Below, one piece after another: positions 25,611-34,449 of a stretch of DNA of 64,000 nucleotides. The stretch's first letter is position 1. The number at the start of each line of letters is the position of its first letter. Made by a program: the position numbers and the translations under genes. A model generated the notes under the pieces. That model saw only the letters and a program-made list of their open reading frames with translations, had not been told where the DNA came from and did not search any database. This stretch comes from Confluentibacter flavum (GTDB taxonomy: Bacteria > Bacteroidota > Bacteroidia > Flavobacteriales > Flavobacteriaceae): positions 43,013 to 107,012 of the forward strand of contig NZ_PJEO01000009.1 in assembly GCF_002843175.1 (NCBI RefSeq). Reading direction: 5' to 3'.

Positions 25611-26685
25611 ATTAAGACCAATAGCTTTTGTATTGCCACAGTTTCACCCCATTCCTGAAAATGATGAATGGTGGGGCAAGGGTTTTACAGAATGGACTAA
25701 TGTAAAAAAAGCTAAACCATTGTTTAAAGGCCACTACCAACCTCATGTTCCAACAGATTTAGGGTATTATGATTTGCGTTTACCTGAGGTAAGAGAAGCT
25801 CAAGCAAATCTAGCTAAAGAGTATGGTATTCATGGATTTTGTTATTATCATTACTGGTTTAATGGTAAACGATTGTTAAATTACCCAATTGATGAAATAC
25901 TTCGTTTACAAAAACCCGAAATGCCATTTATGTTATGCTGGGCTAACGAAAATTGGACACGCAGATGGGATGGAAAAGATGATGAAGTTTTAATAAAACA
26001 AGACTATTCTTTTGAAGATGATCAAAATCATATGCGCTGGCTATGTGAACATGTGTTTACAGATACACGATATATCACAGTTAATGGTTGTCCTGTATTT
26101 ATTATTTATAGACACAGCTTATTTCCGAACATAGAGAAAACGTCTCGATTGTGGCGTAAAATAGCTACGGAAGAATTTGGTTATAAAGGTTTGTATTTAT
26201 GTATCACTGAAAGTTTTCATGAAGCAATAAAACCCGAATCGATTGGATTTGATGCTGCTATAGAGTTTGCTCCACATCAAGTAATGAAAGAAGTTATAAA
26301 ACCAACACAATTTAATAAATGGCTTTATAGATTAAAGCATAAAAAAAATCAACAATATAGCTTGCGAGATTTTAAATTAGGAGCACAAAAAATAATGCAA
26401 AGAGACTTGCCATCTTATAAGTTGTATAGAGGTATAACACCATCTTGGGATAACACAGCAAGAAAGGGAATGCAAGCCTTTGTCGGCATAGGTAGTAATC
26501 CCAACGTTTATTATGAATGGTTTAGGCATATTGTAAAAACGTTTAAACCGTTTTCAAGTGAAGAAAATTTTATTTTTATTAATGCCATGAATGAATGGGC
26601 TGAAGGTAACCATTTGGAGCCTTGCATCAAATATGGTAGTGCTTATTTAGAGGCTACCAAAAAAGCATTGGAGCAAGATGAATAA
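25603..26685 (+). CDS. WbsX-like protein with GH99-type domain
   Basis: 360 residues matching the Glyco_trans_WbsX family, often found in O-antigen and capsule loci. Hallmarks are FVLPQFHPIPENDEWWGKG, FTEWTNVKKAKPLFKGHYQ, GFCYYHYWFNGKRLL, CWANENWTRRWDG and the C-terminal FINAMNEWAEGNHLEP, where the acidic residues of the GH99-like barrel sit. Whether WbsX proteins transfer or cleave sugars is not settled. No signal peptide, so it is cytoplasmic. Overlaps both neighbours by 8 bases, which indicates tight translational coupling. Confidence 0.9.
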   Translation: MPKLRPIAFVLPQFHPIPENDEWWGKGFTEWTNVKKAKPLFKGHYQPHVPTDLGYYDLRLPEVREAQANLAKEYGIHGFCYYHYWFNGKRLLNYPIDEILRLQKPEMPFMLCWANENWTRRWDGKDDEVLIKQDYSFEDDQNHMRWLCEHVFTDTRYITVNGCPVFIIYRHSLFPNIEKTSRLWRKIATEEFGYKGLYLCITESFHEAIKPESIGFDAAIEFAPHQVMKEVIKPTQFNKWLYRLKHKKNQQYSLRDFKLGAQKIMQRDLPSYKLYRGITPSWDNTARKGMQAFVGIGSNPNVYYEWFRHIVKTFKPFSSEENFIFINAMNEWAEGNHLEPCIKYGSAYLEATKKALEQDE

Positions 26686-27556
26686 GCCATTAGTCTCTAT
26701 ATGTATCCCAACTTTTAATGGAGCTTCTTTTATTGAGGACGCTTTAAAGTCTGCCTTGGCTCAAACTTATAGTAATATAGAAATTGTGGTAAGCGATGAT
26801 GCATCTAAAGACGCCACATTACAGATTATTGAAAGCTATAAAAAGAAGACTCATATTCCCATTCAAGTGCATCATCATAATCCCAGTGGCATAGGTGCTA
26901 ACTGGAATCATTGTATCAAACAAGCCAATGGAGATTATATTAAATTTTTATTTCAGGATGATGTTTTAGAGCCGCATTGTGTAGAGAAGATGGTAGCTTT
27001 GGCCGAAGGTTCGAAGAATGTAGGTTTGGTCTATTGTAAACGGCAGATTATTTTTGATTCAAATAAAAACTTTGATACGGCTTGGGTGAAAAATTTTAGA
27101 TCGCTACATCTGGACTGGGAATCGCTTGAGATTAAACAAGGCACATTAGATGGTAAAGTGTATTTAAAAGATAAAAAATTATTAGATAAACCTGAAAACA
27201 AAATAGGCGAACCAACAGCTGTATTATTACATAAAAGATGTTTTGACAGGGTGGGTTATTTTAATACTCACTTGAGCCAAGCTTTAGATATAGAATATTG
27301 GTACCGTTTAATGCCTTATTTTAAAATTGGTTTTATAGATGAAGAGCTTATTAAATTTAGACTTCATGATGCTCAAGCATCTCAAGTTAATAGAAATATT
27401 AAAATAAAAGATAAACGCTTATTACCAAGACTATTATTACAAACCATTTTTTGGAAATTGCATAGTGTCCAGCAAAAAAAATTATTGAAAGAGGTGTTTT
27501 ATTTTACTGAAATTTCAAGTTTTATGAGAAAGGTAAAAAGAAAATTGAATTTTTAA
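26678..27556 (+). CDS. GT2 family glycosyltransferase
   Basis: 292-residue GT-A enzyme: VSICIPTFNGASFIEDAL, then VVSDDASKDATLQI (nucleotide-binding acidic pair) and the DxD-equivalent YIKFLFQDDVLEP (around residue 90). LSQALDIEYWYRLM is the catalytic-base region. An insertion around residues 140-175 rich in lysine is not typical. Inverting transfer of a sugar to a growing lipid-linked chain is the family role. ATG overlaps the end of the WbsX-like gene. Confidence 0.9.
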   Translation: MNKPLVSICIPTFNGASFIEDALKSALAQTYSNIEIVVSDDASKDATLQIIESYKKKTHIPIQVHHHNPSGIGANWNHCIKQANGDYIKFLFQDDVLEPHCVEKMVALAEGSKNVGLVYCKRQIIFDSNKNFDTAWVKNFRSLHLDWESLEIKQGTLDGKVYLKDKKLLDKPENKIGEPTAVLLHKRCFDRVGYFNTHLSQALDIEYWYRLMPYFKIGFIDEELIKFRLHDAQASQVNRNIKIKDKRLLPRLLLQTIFWKLHSVQQKKLLKEVFYFTEISSFMRKVKRKLNF

Positions 27557-27559
27557 GGT

Positions 27560-28582
27560 ATGGTAAAAGTATCAGTCATTTTACCCAACTATAATCACGA
27601 GCGTTATTTAAAACAACGGTTAGATAGTGTGTTTAACCAAAGTTTTCAGGATTTTGAGGTGATATTATTGGACGATGCTTCTACCGATGGGAGTTTAGAA
27701 ATTTTGGAGCCTTATAAAAACCACCCCAAAGTCAGCCATTTTATGGTCAACACAACCAATTCGGGCTCGCCTTTTAAGGCGTGGCGACAGGGAATTGAAT
27801 TGGCCAAAGGCGATTATGTATGGATTGCCGAGAGTGATGATTTTGCGGAACCCCAATTTTTAGAACAAACGGTCGCCGTTTTAGAGAACAGCCCTATGGC
27901 AAGTTTGGTGTATACCGATTCCCAAATTGTTGACGGGAATACTACCAAAATGGAATTATGGAGCCAAAAAAAGAACGTATTTTTTAAAACCAGTAGATGG
28001 AGCGATGCTTACATGAATGCTGGCAGCGATGAGCTTATACATTATTTACTGTACAAAACTACCATTAACAACGCCAGTGCGGTTTTATTTAGAAACAAAT
28101 ACCTAAAAGCAAAGCCATTTTTAAATACACTGGTTACCTACAAAAATGCAGGTGATATTTTTACCTATATTTACATGTCATTTCAAGGCGATATTGCCTA
28201 TATTGGTTCTGCCCTCAATAATTTTAGAATGCACAGTGCTAACGTCACCAAAGTAAACATGGAAAGCGGCATCGTTTATCATGAGCTTATGCACATCTAT
28301 AGTTATGCCCTTGATGGTTTGTTTTTAAATCCCATTATGGTAGATCCCTTAAAAATCCGTAAGGCATGTAAAGCGATACTTGGCACACATGGATTTAGAC
28401 TGGTAGATAAACAATATTTAACATCCTTAATAGGGTTTATAAAAAAAGGAGTAGCACATGGGTTGTTCACAAAAAAGGAAGGCCTTGTGTTTAGCCTATT
28501 ATACAGGATGTATGGCTTTAAAATCCCTAAGCTAAAAGGGCTTTTAAAACACTATTTAAAATTCAGGTTGAATCGTGATTAA
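27560..28582 (+). CDS. GT2 family glycosyltransferase
   Basis: 340 residues. N-terminal VSVILPNYNHERYLKQRLDS, LLDDASTDGSLEILE and the DxD-type DYVWIAESDDFAEP (near residue 90). NASAVLFRNKYL and AGDIFTYIYMSFQ belong to the acceptor side. The C-terminal 90 residues are basic and helical (KKGVAHGLFTKKEG), perhaps for membrane contact. Starts 3 bases after the previous GT2 gene. Confidence 0.9.
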   Translation: MVKVSVILPNYNHERYLKQRLDSVFNQSFQDFEVILLDDASTDGSLEILEPYKNHPKVSHFMVNTTNSGSPFKAWRQGIELAKGDYVWIAESDDFAEPQFLEQTVAVLENSPMASLVYTDSQIVDGNTTKMELWSQKKNVFFKTSRWSDAYMNAGSDELIHYLLYKTTINNASAVLFRNKYLKAKPFLNTLVTYKNAGDIFTYIYMSFQGDIAYIGSALNNFRMHSANVTKVNMESGIVYHELMHIYSYALDGLFLNPIMVDPLKIRKACKAILGTHGFRLVDKQYLTSLIGFIKKGVAHGLFTKKEGLVFSLLYRMYGFKIPKLKGLLKHYLKFRLNRD

Positions 28583-28613
28583 GCACCTACTTATTTAAAG
28601 AACACTAGTAAAA

Positions 28614-29558
28614 ATAAAAGATATCGTATCTATAATTATCCCATATTACAATAGACCTGTCAAATTGCAACGTGCATTGGATGCTGTGTTGAATCAGACC
28701 TATCAAGATTTTGAGATCATCTTAATTGATGATTGTTCTGAAAAAACACCGATTATACCTAAAAATAATGCCATAAACTATGTAAGAAACAGCAAAAATG
28801 AAGGCCCTGGATACTCCAGAAATGTGGGTTTAAAACTTGCAAAAGGTGACTATGTATGTTTTTTGGACAGTGACGACTATTGGCATCCCAAATTTTTGGA
28901 ACGCTGTGTTGAAGTTATTGAGCAATCAGGAACAGAGGTAGCTTTTGTATATGTAAAAACGATACATGTTAAAAATGGTGTTGAACTTGGGAAAGCCAAC
29001 AAAAGTAAAATAAGTGAAAGCACTATATTACCAAACCTATTAATAAGGGGAAGGCCCTGGGATACACCGGCTTGTCTTTGGGATAAACATGTATTGAACA
29101 AACATGAAGGCTGGATCAATACCCGTAACTGGGAAGATTATGCCTTTGATATTTGTGCAGCCTTAAATAATAATACTATCATTGCAATAAATGAACACTT
29201 GTTATATGTAGACACTGAAGGAGATCATAAATTATCAGAACAAAATAAAAATATTATAGAAACTGAAAAAAGTAAGTCGCTTGCTTTTATATCCCAAACT
29301 TTGAAAAATTCAATGTATTTCGATGATGACCTAATAAGAAACCAGGTTACCTTACATTTAATCAATAATACGATTGCTTTATTAATTTTGAATGGAAATA
29401 AAAAAAAGTATATTAATGCAAATATTAAAAGTTTAAAGGCTTGGAACTCCCCTATTTTTGTTATTTTGATAAGTGTACTGACTAAACTTCCAGTTAAGAT
29501 TGGACTCGTTTTATTGCGGAGGATACGAATTAAATTTCAAAACCACAATCATGTTTGA
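28614..29558 (+). CDS. GT2 family glycosyltransferase with apparent ATA start codon
   Basis: The GT2 opening KDIVSIIIPYYNRPVKLQRA is encoded in frame from 28617, but the codon before it, where ATG is expected, is ATA at 28614. No ATG, GTG or TTG lies between the in-frame stop at 28596 and a TTG at 28665; starting there would delete the first beta strand and the P-Y-N motif. The rest is intact: LIDDCSEKTP, DYVCFLDSDDYWHP (DxD) and WEDYAFDICAAL, with a C-terminal hydrophobic segment (PIFVILISVLTKL). It may use ATA weakly, be a start-codon mutant, or reflect a sequence error. It overlaps the next gene by 8 bases. Confidence 0.8.
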   Translation: MKDIVSIIIPYYNRPVKLQRALDAVLNQTYQDFEIILIDDCSEKTPIIPKNNAINYVRNSKNEGPGYSRNVGLKLAKGDYVCFLDSDDYWHPKFLERCVEVIEQSGTEVAFVYVKTIHVKNGVELGKANKSKISESTILPNLLIRGRPWDTPACLWDKHVLNKHEGWINTRNWEDYAFDICAALNNNTIIAINEHLLYVDTEGDHKLSEQNKNIIETEKSKSLAFISQTLKNSMYFDDDLIRNQVTLHLINNTIALLILNGNKKKYINANIKSLKAWNSPIFVILISVLTKLPVKIGLVLLRRIRIKFQNHNHV

Positions 29559-30192
29559 TAGGATATTCAACACATCGAAACCAAAAGTGTTTTGCATAGG
29601 CTTTGGAAAAACCGGAACCACCACTATACAGCGGGTTTTAAAGGACTTTAATTATAAAATGGGCCATCAAGAAAAAGGGGAGTTGTTGGTGTTTGATTGG
29701 TACAAGCGTGATTTTAAAAACATTATCAATTTATGTAAAACAGCCGATGCCTTTCAGGATGTACCGTTTTCTTTGCCCTTTACCTTTATGGCATTGGACC
29801 AACAATTTAAACATGCCCAATTTATTTTAACCGAACGGGATACCCCTGAACAATGGTATGATTCATTGACTAAATTTCATTCAAAACTGTGGTCTGATGG
29901 TGATAAACCACCAACGGCAAATGAATTAAAAAATGCCAAGTATAGGTATCAAGGCTATGCCTATGACAGTTTTAAATTGCTTTACAATACCTCGGATGAT
30001 GATCTTTACAATAAAGAACAGCTTATCTCAGTTTATAACGGTCACAATGCGATGGTAAAGGATTATTTTAAAAGTCGACCAGAAAAATTGTTGGTCATTA
30101 ATGTATCTCAAAAAAATGACTATTTTAGACTTTGTAAATTTTTGAACAAAAGCCCAATTCGTGAAGATTTTCCTTGGGAAAACAAAACTTAA
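29551..30192 (+). CDS. Sulfotransferase-like P-loop protein
   Basis: About 213 residues from the ATG at 29551. The 5'-phosphosulfate-binding loop is CIGFGKTGTTTIQRVL, and the 3'-phosphate-binding segment is FILTERDTPEQWYDSL, as in bacterial Sulfotransfer_3/4-type proteins. No signal peptide is present, so it acts in the cytoplasm on a sugar precursor or lipid-linked glycan. This is the second sulfotransferase-like gene of the locus besides 22079, in line with cysC and cysQ. It overlaps the preceding GT2 by 8 bases. The acceptor is unknown, and some relatives have no proven activity. Confidence 0.78.
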   Translation: MFDRIFNTSKPKVFCIGFGKTGTTTIQRVLKDFNYKMGHQEKGELLVFDWYKRDFKNIINLCKTADAFQDVPFSLPFTFMALDQQFKHAQFILTERDTPEQWYDSLTKFHSKLWSDGDKPPTANELKNAKYRYQGYAYDSFKLLYNTSDDDLYNKEQLISVYNGHNAMVKDYFKSRPEKLLVINVSQKNDYFRLCKFLNKSPIREDFPWENKT

Positions 30193-30200
30193 CCCTTTTT

Positions 30201-31274
30201 ATGATTCCAGTCACCAAAACCTTTTTGCCACCTCAAGACCAATACCAGGCTATTTTAAAATTGGCTTGGGACTCGGGATGGATCACCAACAGGGGCATTT
30301 TGGTAAACGAACTTGAGGCTAAGCTGAAAGACTATTTAAAGGTAAAGCATATCATCGCAACAACAAATGGTACATTACCTTTGCAGATTGCCATAAAAGC
30401 ATTGAAACTTACAGGTGAGATTATTACCACGCCCTTTAGTTATGTAGCCACCACCAGTAGTATTGTTTGGGAAGGCTGTACCCCGGTTTTTGTGGATATA
30501 CACCCAGACTATTTAACCATTGATGACACCAAAATAGAGGCTGCTATCACTCCCAAAACTTCGGCCATATTGGCTACCCATGTTTATGGAAACCCTTGTG
30601 CCATTGAAGCTATTGATACCATAGCAAAAAAACATAGCTTAAGCGTTATTTATGACGCTGCCCATTGTTTTGGGGTCACTTATAAGGGACAATCTATTTT
30701 TAATTATGGAGATGTGAGTACCTGTAGTTTTCATGCCACCAAAGTATTCCATACTGGAGAAGGGGGGGCTATGTTCACCCATGATCGGTCATTGCTTAAC
30801 ACCTTGTTTTATCATCATAATTTTGGACACAAAGGTGAAGAAACATTTCAAGGGATAGGCATCAATGCCAAGATGAGTGAACCACAGGCCGCTATGGGGC
30901 TGGCGGTATTGCCTTATATGGATAACTTACTAAAACAACGTCAACAGGTTGTGGATCGATATAACAAAGCCTTTATGTTTACTGGTTTACAAACTTTATC
31001 CATTAGGGAAGATGTACAATGGAATTATAGTTACTATCCCATCATTTTTGAGGATGAAGGCCAGTTATTAAAAGTTTTAGAAATACTCCATAAAGCATAT
31101 ATCTACCCAAGGCGTTATTTTTATCCGTCGTTACATACTTTAAACTATGTGGAAAAAAGTGTTTGCCCAATTTCGGAATCGATAGCATCACGGGTTTTGT
31201 GTTTGCCTTTGTATCCAGATTTAAAACAGGATGACCAAGAGCGCATTATTAAACTGTTAAAAGAAGCGTTATGA
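30201..31274 (+). CDS. DegT/DnrJ/EryC1/StrS family PLP-dependent sugar aminotransferase
   Basis: 357 residues from ATG 30201 (MIPVTKTFLPPQDQY, the usual family start). The PLP lysine is in SCSFHATKVFHTGEGGAMF, the stacking region in FSYVATTSSIVWEG, and the aspartate of the cofactor pocket in IYDAAHCFG. WDSGWITNRGILVNELE resembles sugar-4-aminotransferases such as VioA and PerA. It should transfer an amino group from glutamate to a nucleotide-linked 3- or 4-keto sugar. It overlaps WbqC by 4 bases and opens the acyl-amino-sugar cassette that runs to 36710. Confidence 0.92.
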   Translation: MIPVTKTFLPPQDQYQAILKLAWDSGWITNRGILVNELEAKLKDYLKVKHIIATTNGTLPLQIAIKALKLTGEIITTPFSYVATTSSIVWEGCTPVFVDIHPDYLTIDDTKIEAAITPKTSAILATHVYGNPCAIEAIDTIAKKHSLSVIYDAAHCFGVTYKGQSIFNYGDVSTCSFHATKVFHTGEGGAMFTHDRSLLNTLFYHHNFGHKGEETFQGIGINAKMSEPQAAMGLAVLPYMDNLLKQRQQVVDRYNKAFMFTGLQTLSIREDVQWNYSYYPIIFEDEGQLLKVLEILHKAYIYPRRYFYPSLHTLNYVEKSVCPISESIASRVLCLPLYPDLKQDDQERIIKLLKEAL

Positions 31275-31975
31275 AGGTGGCGATCATGCAACCTTATGTG
31301 TTTCCATATCTTGGCTATTTTCAGTTAATCCAAGCCGTGGATACCTTTGTGTTTTATGACGACGTGAATTTTATAAAAAAAGGGTTTATTAACCGAAATT
31401 CCATATTGGTCAATGGTAAAGCACACCAATTTACCATTCCCTGTAGTGCCGTAAGCCAGAACAAATTAATAAAGAATGTGCCCTTGCATTTTGATGAAAA
31501 ATTGCGAGCAAAATTTATAAAGACCTTGCACCAAGCCTACAAAGAAGCTCCGTTTTTTGAAACTATTTTTCCACTTATGGAGCCATTTTTTAACAAGCGT
31601 ACCTACAATTCCATTTCAGACATGGCCATAGACAGTGTTTTGTTAATGTCAAATTATCTTGGATTGGATAAAAACTGGGTTATAAGTTCACAGACCCATA
31701 AGGAATCACAACATTTAAAAAAAGAAAACCGAATTTTGGCCATTGCCAAAAAAGAAAATGCTTCCACCTATATCAATCCTATTGGAGGTATGTCATTATA
31801 TTCAAAAGCCTTTTTTGAAAACCAAGGGATACACTTATATTTTCTTCAGAGTGAGCCCATAGCTTACAAGCAGTTTAAGAATGAATTTGTACCTTGGTTA
31901 TCCATACTGGATGTTGTCATGTTCAATTCTAAAGAAGACATACAAACGATGTTGACAACGTATAAATTAATATAG
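31271..31975 (+). CDS. WbqC family protein
   Basis: 234 residues, full length for the WbqC-like family: VAIMQPYVFPYLGYFQL, then FVFYDDVNFIKKGFINRN, VNGKAHQFTIPC, and the later INPIGGMSLYSKAFF and FLQSEPIAYKQF. WbqC proteins recur in O-antigen and glycan loci beside DegT aminotransferases, as here. The biochemical activity of the family is not established as far as I know; a part in acylating the new amino group would fit the neighbours. ATG overlaps the aminotransferase stop (ATGA). Confidence 0.92.
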   Translation: MKVAIMQPYVFPYLGYFQLIQAVDTFVFYDDVNFIKKGFINRNSILVNGKAHQFTIPCSAVSQNKLIKNVPLHFDEKLRAKFIKTLHQAYKEAPFFETIFPLMEPFFNKRTYNSISDMAIDSVLLMSNYLGLDKNWVISSQTHKESQHLKKENRILAIAKKENASTYINPIGGMSLYSKAFFENQGIHLYFLQSEPIAYKQFKNEFVPWLSILDVVMFNSKEDIQTMLTTYKLI

Positions 31976-33535
31976 ATGCTTGATAATTATCATTATAATT
32001 TAGGCCAATTATTTAATAAGATAGCTTTTGATAACCCAAACTTTATCGCCATTAAAGCAATTGACGGGACTTTAACCACTTATAAAGAATTACAAGAACT
32101 TTCAAATAAGATTGCTCATTATCTATCCACTTTAAGTATCAAAAAAAACGATGTTGTAGCCATATTGAATAATAAGACTGAACTTTCTTATGCGTTGATG
32201 TTGGCATGTTTAAAGATAGGTGCACCTTATACCAATCTAGATCCCAAAAGTCCCATAGAACGATTTCATAGAATGGTTAACATAAGCCAACCCAAGCTTT
32301 TGTTATATTTCCAGGATAAAAATTCGGTAATTAACGATTTTGCATCCAAATCGGTCATGTCCATAGACTATTCCAGTGATGGGTTTATTAAAAAAATCAA
32401 TACAAATAATGATGAGTTTCCCGACTGTAATAAAGAGGTACACGGCAATACCCCTGCTTACATTATGTTTACGTCTGGGTCAACCGGGTTTCCCAAAGGG
32501 GTGGTTATTTCACATCTACAAGTTTTAAATTTTATCAATTGGTCCAAAACAACCTATCAAACAACAACCAAAGATGTCTTTACCAATATTAACCCGATGC
32601 ATTTTGACAATTCGGTTTTCGATTTTTATGCCTCTTTTTTTACGGGAGCCTCTATTATTCCGGTTCATGAATATTTAAGCCGTAATCCAAGAAAATTACT
32701 GGATGCCTTAAACGAGGCAGAACCAACCATTTGGTTCAGTGTCCCTTCCATGCTGGTTTATATGTTGAATATGCGGGCCTTAAAGTCCACCGATTTGCCA
32801 ACTTTACGCATCGTTACTTTTGGGGGGGAAGGATTTCCTAAAAACCATCTTCGTGTACTATGGAAGTATTGGAGTGATCGTATTCGTTTTGTAAATGTTT
32901 ATGGGCCTACCGAATGTACTTGTATTTGCTCGTCTTATGACGTTTCTAACAAAGATATGGAAGTGGATGATTTATTGCCATTAGGGCATTTGGCTTCTGG
33001 TTTTTATGGATTGGTGATTAATGAACAGCATGAAGAGGTGCCATTAGGAGAGACCGGAGAACTTTGCATTGGAGGGCCAAATGTTGGTATAGGGTATTAC
33101 CGGGATTTAGAGAAAACCAAAGCTGTGTTTATTGACAATCCAGTAAATAAAACCCATCAGGAACAAGTTTATTTAAGCGGTGATTTAGTAAAACAGGATT
33201 TAAATAGCAAGATTTTCTTGTTTTGTGGAAGAAAAGATAACCAGATAAAACGTATGGGGTATCGGATTGAATTGGAAGAGATTGAGAACGCTTTTAACAG
33301 TATTGATTTTATAAAGGAAAGTGCCGTGGTATATGTTGATAATGGTCGGTATGCATCAAAATTAATTGCCTGTTTAACATCCGACCTTAAAGATGAAGCT
33401 AAAATTACTGAAGTATTAAAAAAGTACTTACCTTCGTATATGTTACCTGATTTGTATTTTTACTTTGATGATTTACCAAAAAATCAAAACGGAAAAATCG
33501 ATCGATTGCACTTGAAAAAAGATCTTAACTCATGA
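31976..33535 (+). CDS. Stand-alone amino acid adenylation (NRPS A-domain/DltA-like) enzyme
   Basis: 519-residue AMP-forming enzyme that should activate a carboxylic acid with ATP and load it on a carrier protein. Core motifs are in order: AYIMFTSGSTGFPKG (A3), FDNSVFDFY (A4), NVYGPTECTCICSSY (A5), YLSGDLVKQD (A7), GRKDNQIKRMGYRIE (A8) and PKNQNGKIDR with the catalytic lysine (A10). The aspartate of FDNSV is the residue that holds the alpha-amino group in amino-acid-activating A-domains, so the substrate is probably an amino acid. No carrier or condensation domain is fused; the carrier is the separate ACP at 34225. Immediately follows wbqC and overlaps the next gene as ATGA. Confidence 0.92.
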   Translation: MLDNYHYNLGQLFNKIAFDNPNFIAIKAIDGTLTTYKELQELSNKIAHYLSTLSIKKNDVVAILNNKTELSYALMLACLKIGAPYTNLDPKSPIERFHRMVNISQPKLLLYFQDKNSVINDFASKSVMSIDYSSDGFIKKINTNNDEFPDCNKEVHGNTPAYIMFTSGSTGFPKGVVISHLQVLNFINWSKTTYQTTTKDVFTNINPMHFDNSVFDFYASFFTGASIIPVHEYLSRNPRKLLDALNEAEPTIWFSVPSMLVYMLNMRALKSTDLPTLRIVTFGGEGFPKNHLRVLWKYWSDRIRFVNVYGPTECTCICSSYDVSNKDMEVDDLLPLGHLASGFYGLVINEQHEEVPLGETGELCIGGPNVGIGYYRDLEKTKAVFIDNPVNKTHQEQVYLSGDLVKQDLNSKIFLFCGRKDNQIKRMGYRIELEEIENAFNSIDFIKESAVVYVDNGRYASKLIACLTSDLKDEAKITEVLKKYLPSYMLPDLYFYFDDLPKNQNGKIDRLHLKKDLNS

Positions 33536-34218
33536 GTAAACCATTAATTATATTTGGCGCTGGTAAAATTTCCCAGGCAATAAGTTATTATTTTGAAAGA
33601 GATTCAGAATATGACATTATAGCCTATGTGGTTGACGATGCCTTTGTAAAAAATGCTGATTTTTTAGAAAAACCACTTATAGCATTATCAGAGGTTGAAA
33701 CCCGCTTTCCGGCAAATAAATATTCTGTTTTTGTTGCTGTTGGGTATCAGGGCATCAATCAATTACGAGCGTCTAAATACAATCATTTTAAAGCATTGGG
33801 TTATACGTTTGCCACGTACGTTAGTCCTTACGTAAAAGGAAATTTTACACTTGGTGGAAATTCGATTATCATGGATCAAGTTGCTTTACAGCCCTGTGCT
33901 AAATTAGGAAACAATGTAATTGTATGGGGAGGCACTATGGTAGGGCATCATGCTATTATAGAAGACCATTGCTGGTTGACAGGTGGTTGTTTAATTGGAG
34001 GCGTTACAACATTGGGCAAAGGCACTTTTGTGGGTTTAGGAGCTACTATTGGGAATGAAATTACTATTGGTGAGCAATGCATGGTAGGAGCATCGGTTTT
34101 GATTACCAAAAGCATTCCAGATAAGACAGTCCTTATTGCGCCATCAACGGAATCCCATCGTTTAAATTCTGATCAATTCACTAAAATGTCTTCTTGTTTC
34201 AGAGTACAATCTTTATAA
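33532..34218 (+). CDS. NeuD-like sugar O-/N-acyltransferase (left-handed beta-helix)
   Basis: 228 residues. The N-terminal half is a Rossmann-like domain (PLIIFGAGKISQAISYYF) that binds the nucleotide sugar in PglD/NeuD relatives. The C-terminal half is a hexapeptide-repeat beta-helix (GGNSIIMDQVALQP through GVTTLGKGTFVGLGATIG and GEQCMVGASVLITKS). The catalytic histidine is probably one of GHHAIIEDH. Acyl donor could be acetyl-CoA or the loaded ACP. It stands between the adenylation gene and the ACP gene, so transfer of an ACP-bound group to an amino sugar is a reasonable guess. Confidence 0.88.
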   Translation: MSKPLIIFGAGKISQAISYYFERDSEYDIIAYVVDDAFVKNADFLEKPLIALSEVETRFPANKYSVFVAVGYQGINQLRASKYNHFKALGYTFATYVSPYVKGNFTLGGNSIIMDQVALQPCAKLGNNVIVWGGTMVGHHAIIEDHCWLTGGCLIGGVTTLGKGTFVGLGATIGNEITIGEQCMVGASVLITKSIPDKTVLIAPSTESHRLNSDQFTKMSSCFRVQSL

Positions 34219-34224
34219 GTCATT

Positions 34225-34446
34225 ATGGAAAAAATCAATCATATTTTAGCAGATACTTTAAAAATACCTTTTGAACGCACCAAAGAAAACTTAGGGATGG
34301 ATGATGTAGATCATTGGGATTCGTTATCGCATATGAATTTGATTGTTGCTATTGAAGATGCTTTTGGGATAGAACTCTCTGGTGATGATATTGCAGAAAT
34401 GACCACATTTAATGCCATAAGAACCACTATTTCAAAATATATATAA
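34225..34446 (+). CDS. Acyl carrier protein
   Basis: 73 residues. The phosphopantetheine attachment serine is in DHWDSLSHMNLI (about residue 34), followed by the acidic helix AIEDAFGIELSGDDIAEM. The helix pattern and length fit a free-standing carrier protein; it is not the housekeeping AcpP, which would sit near fab genes. It lies within 6 bases of both neighbours, so it should work with the adenylating enzyme, the NeuD-like protein and the SDR next to it. Confidence 0.93.
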   Translation: MEKINHILADTLKIPFERTKENLGMDDVDHWDSLSHMNLIVAIEDAFGIELSGDDIAEMTTFNAIRTTISKYI

Positions 34447-34449
34447 CCT

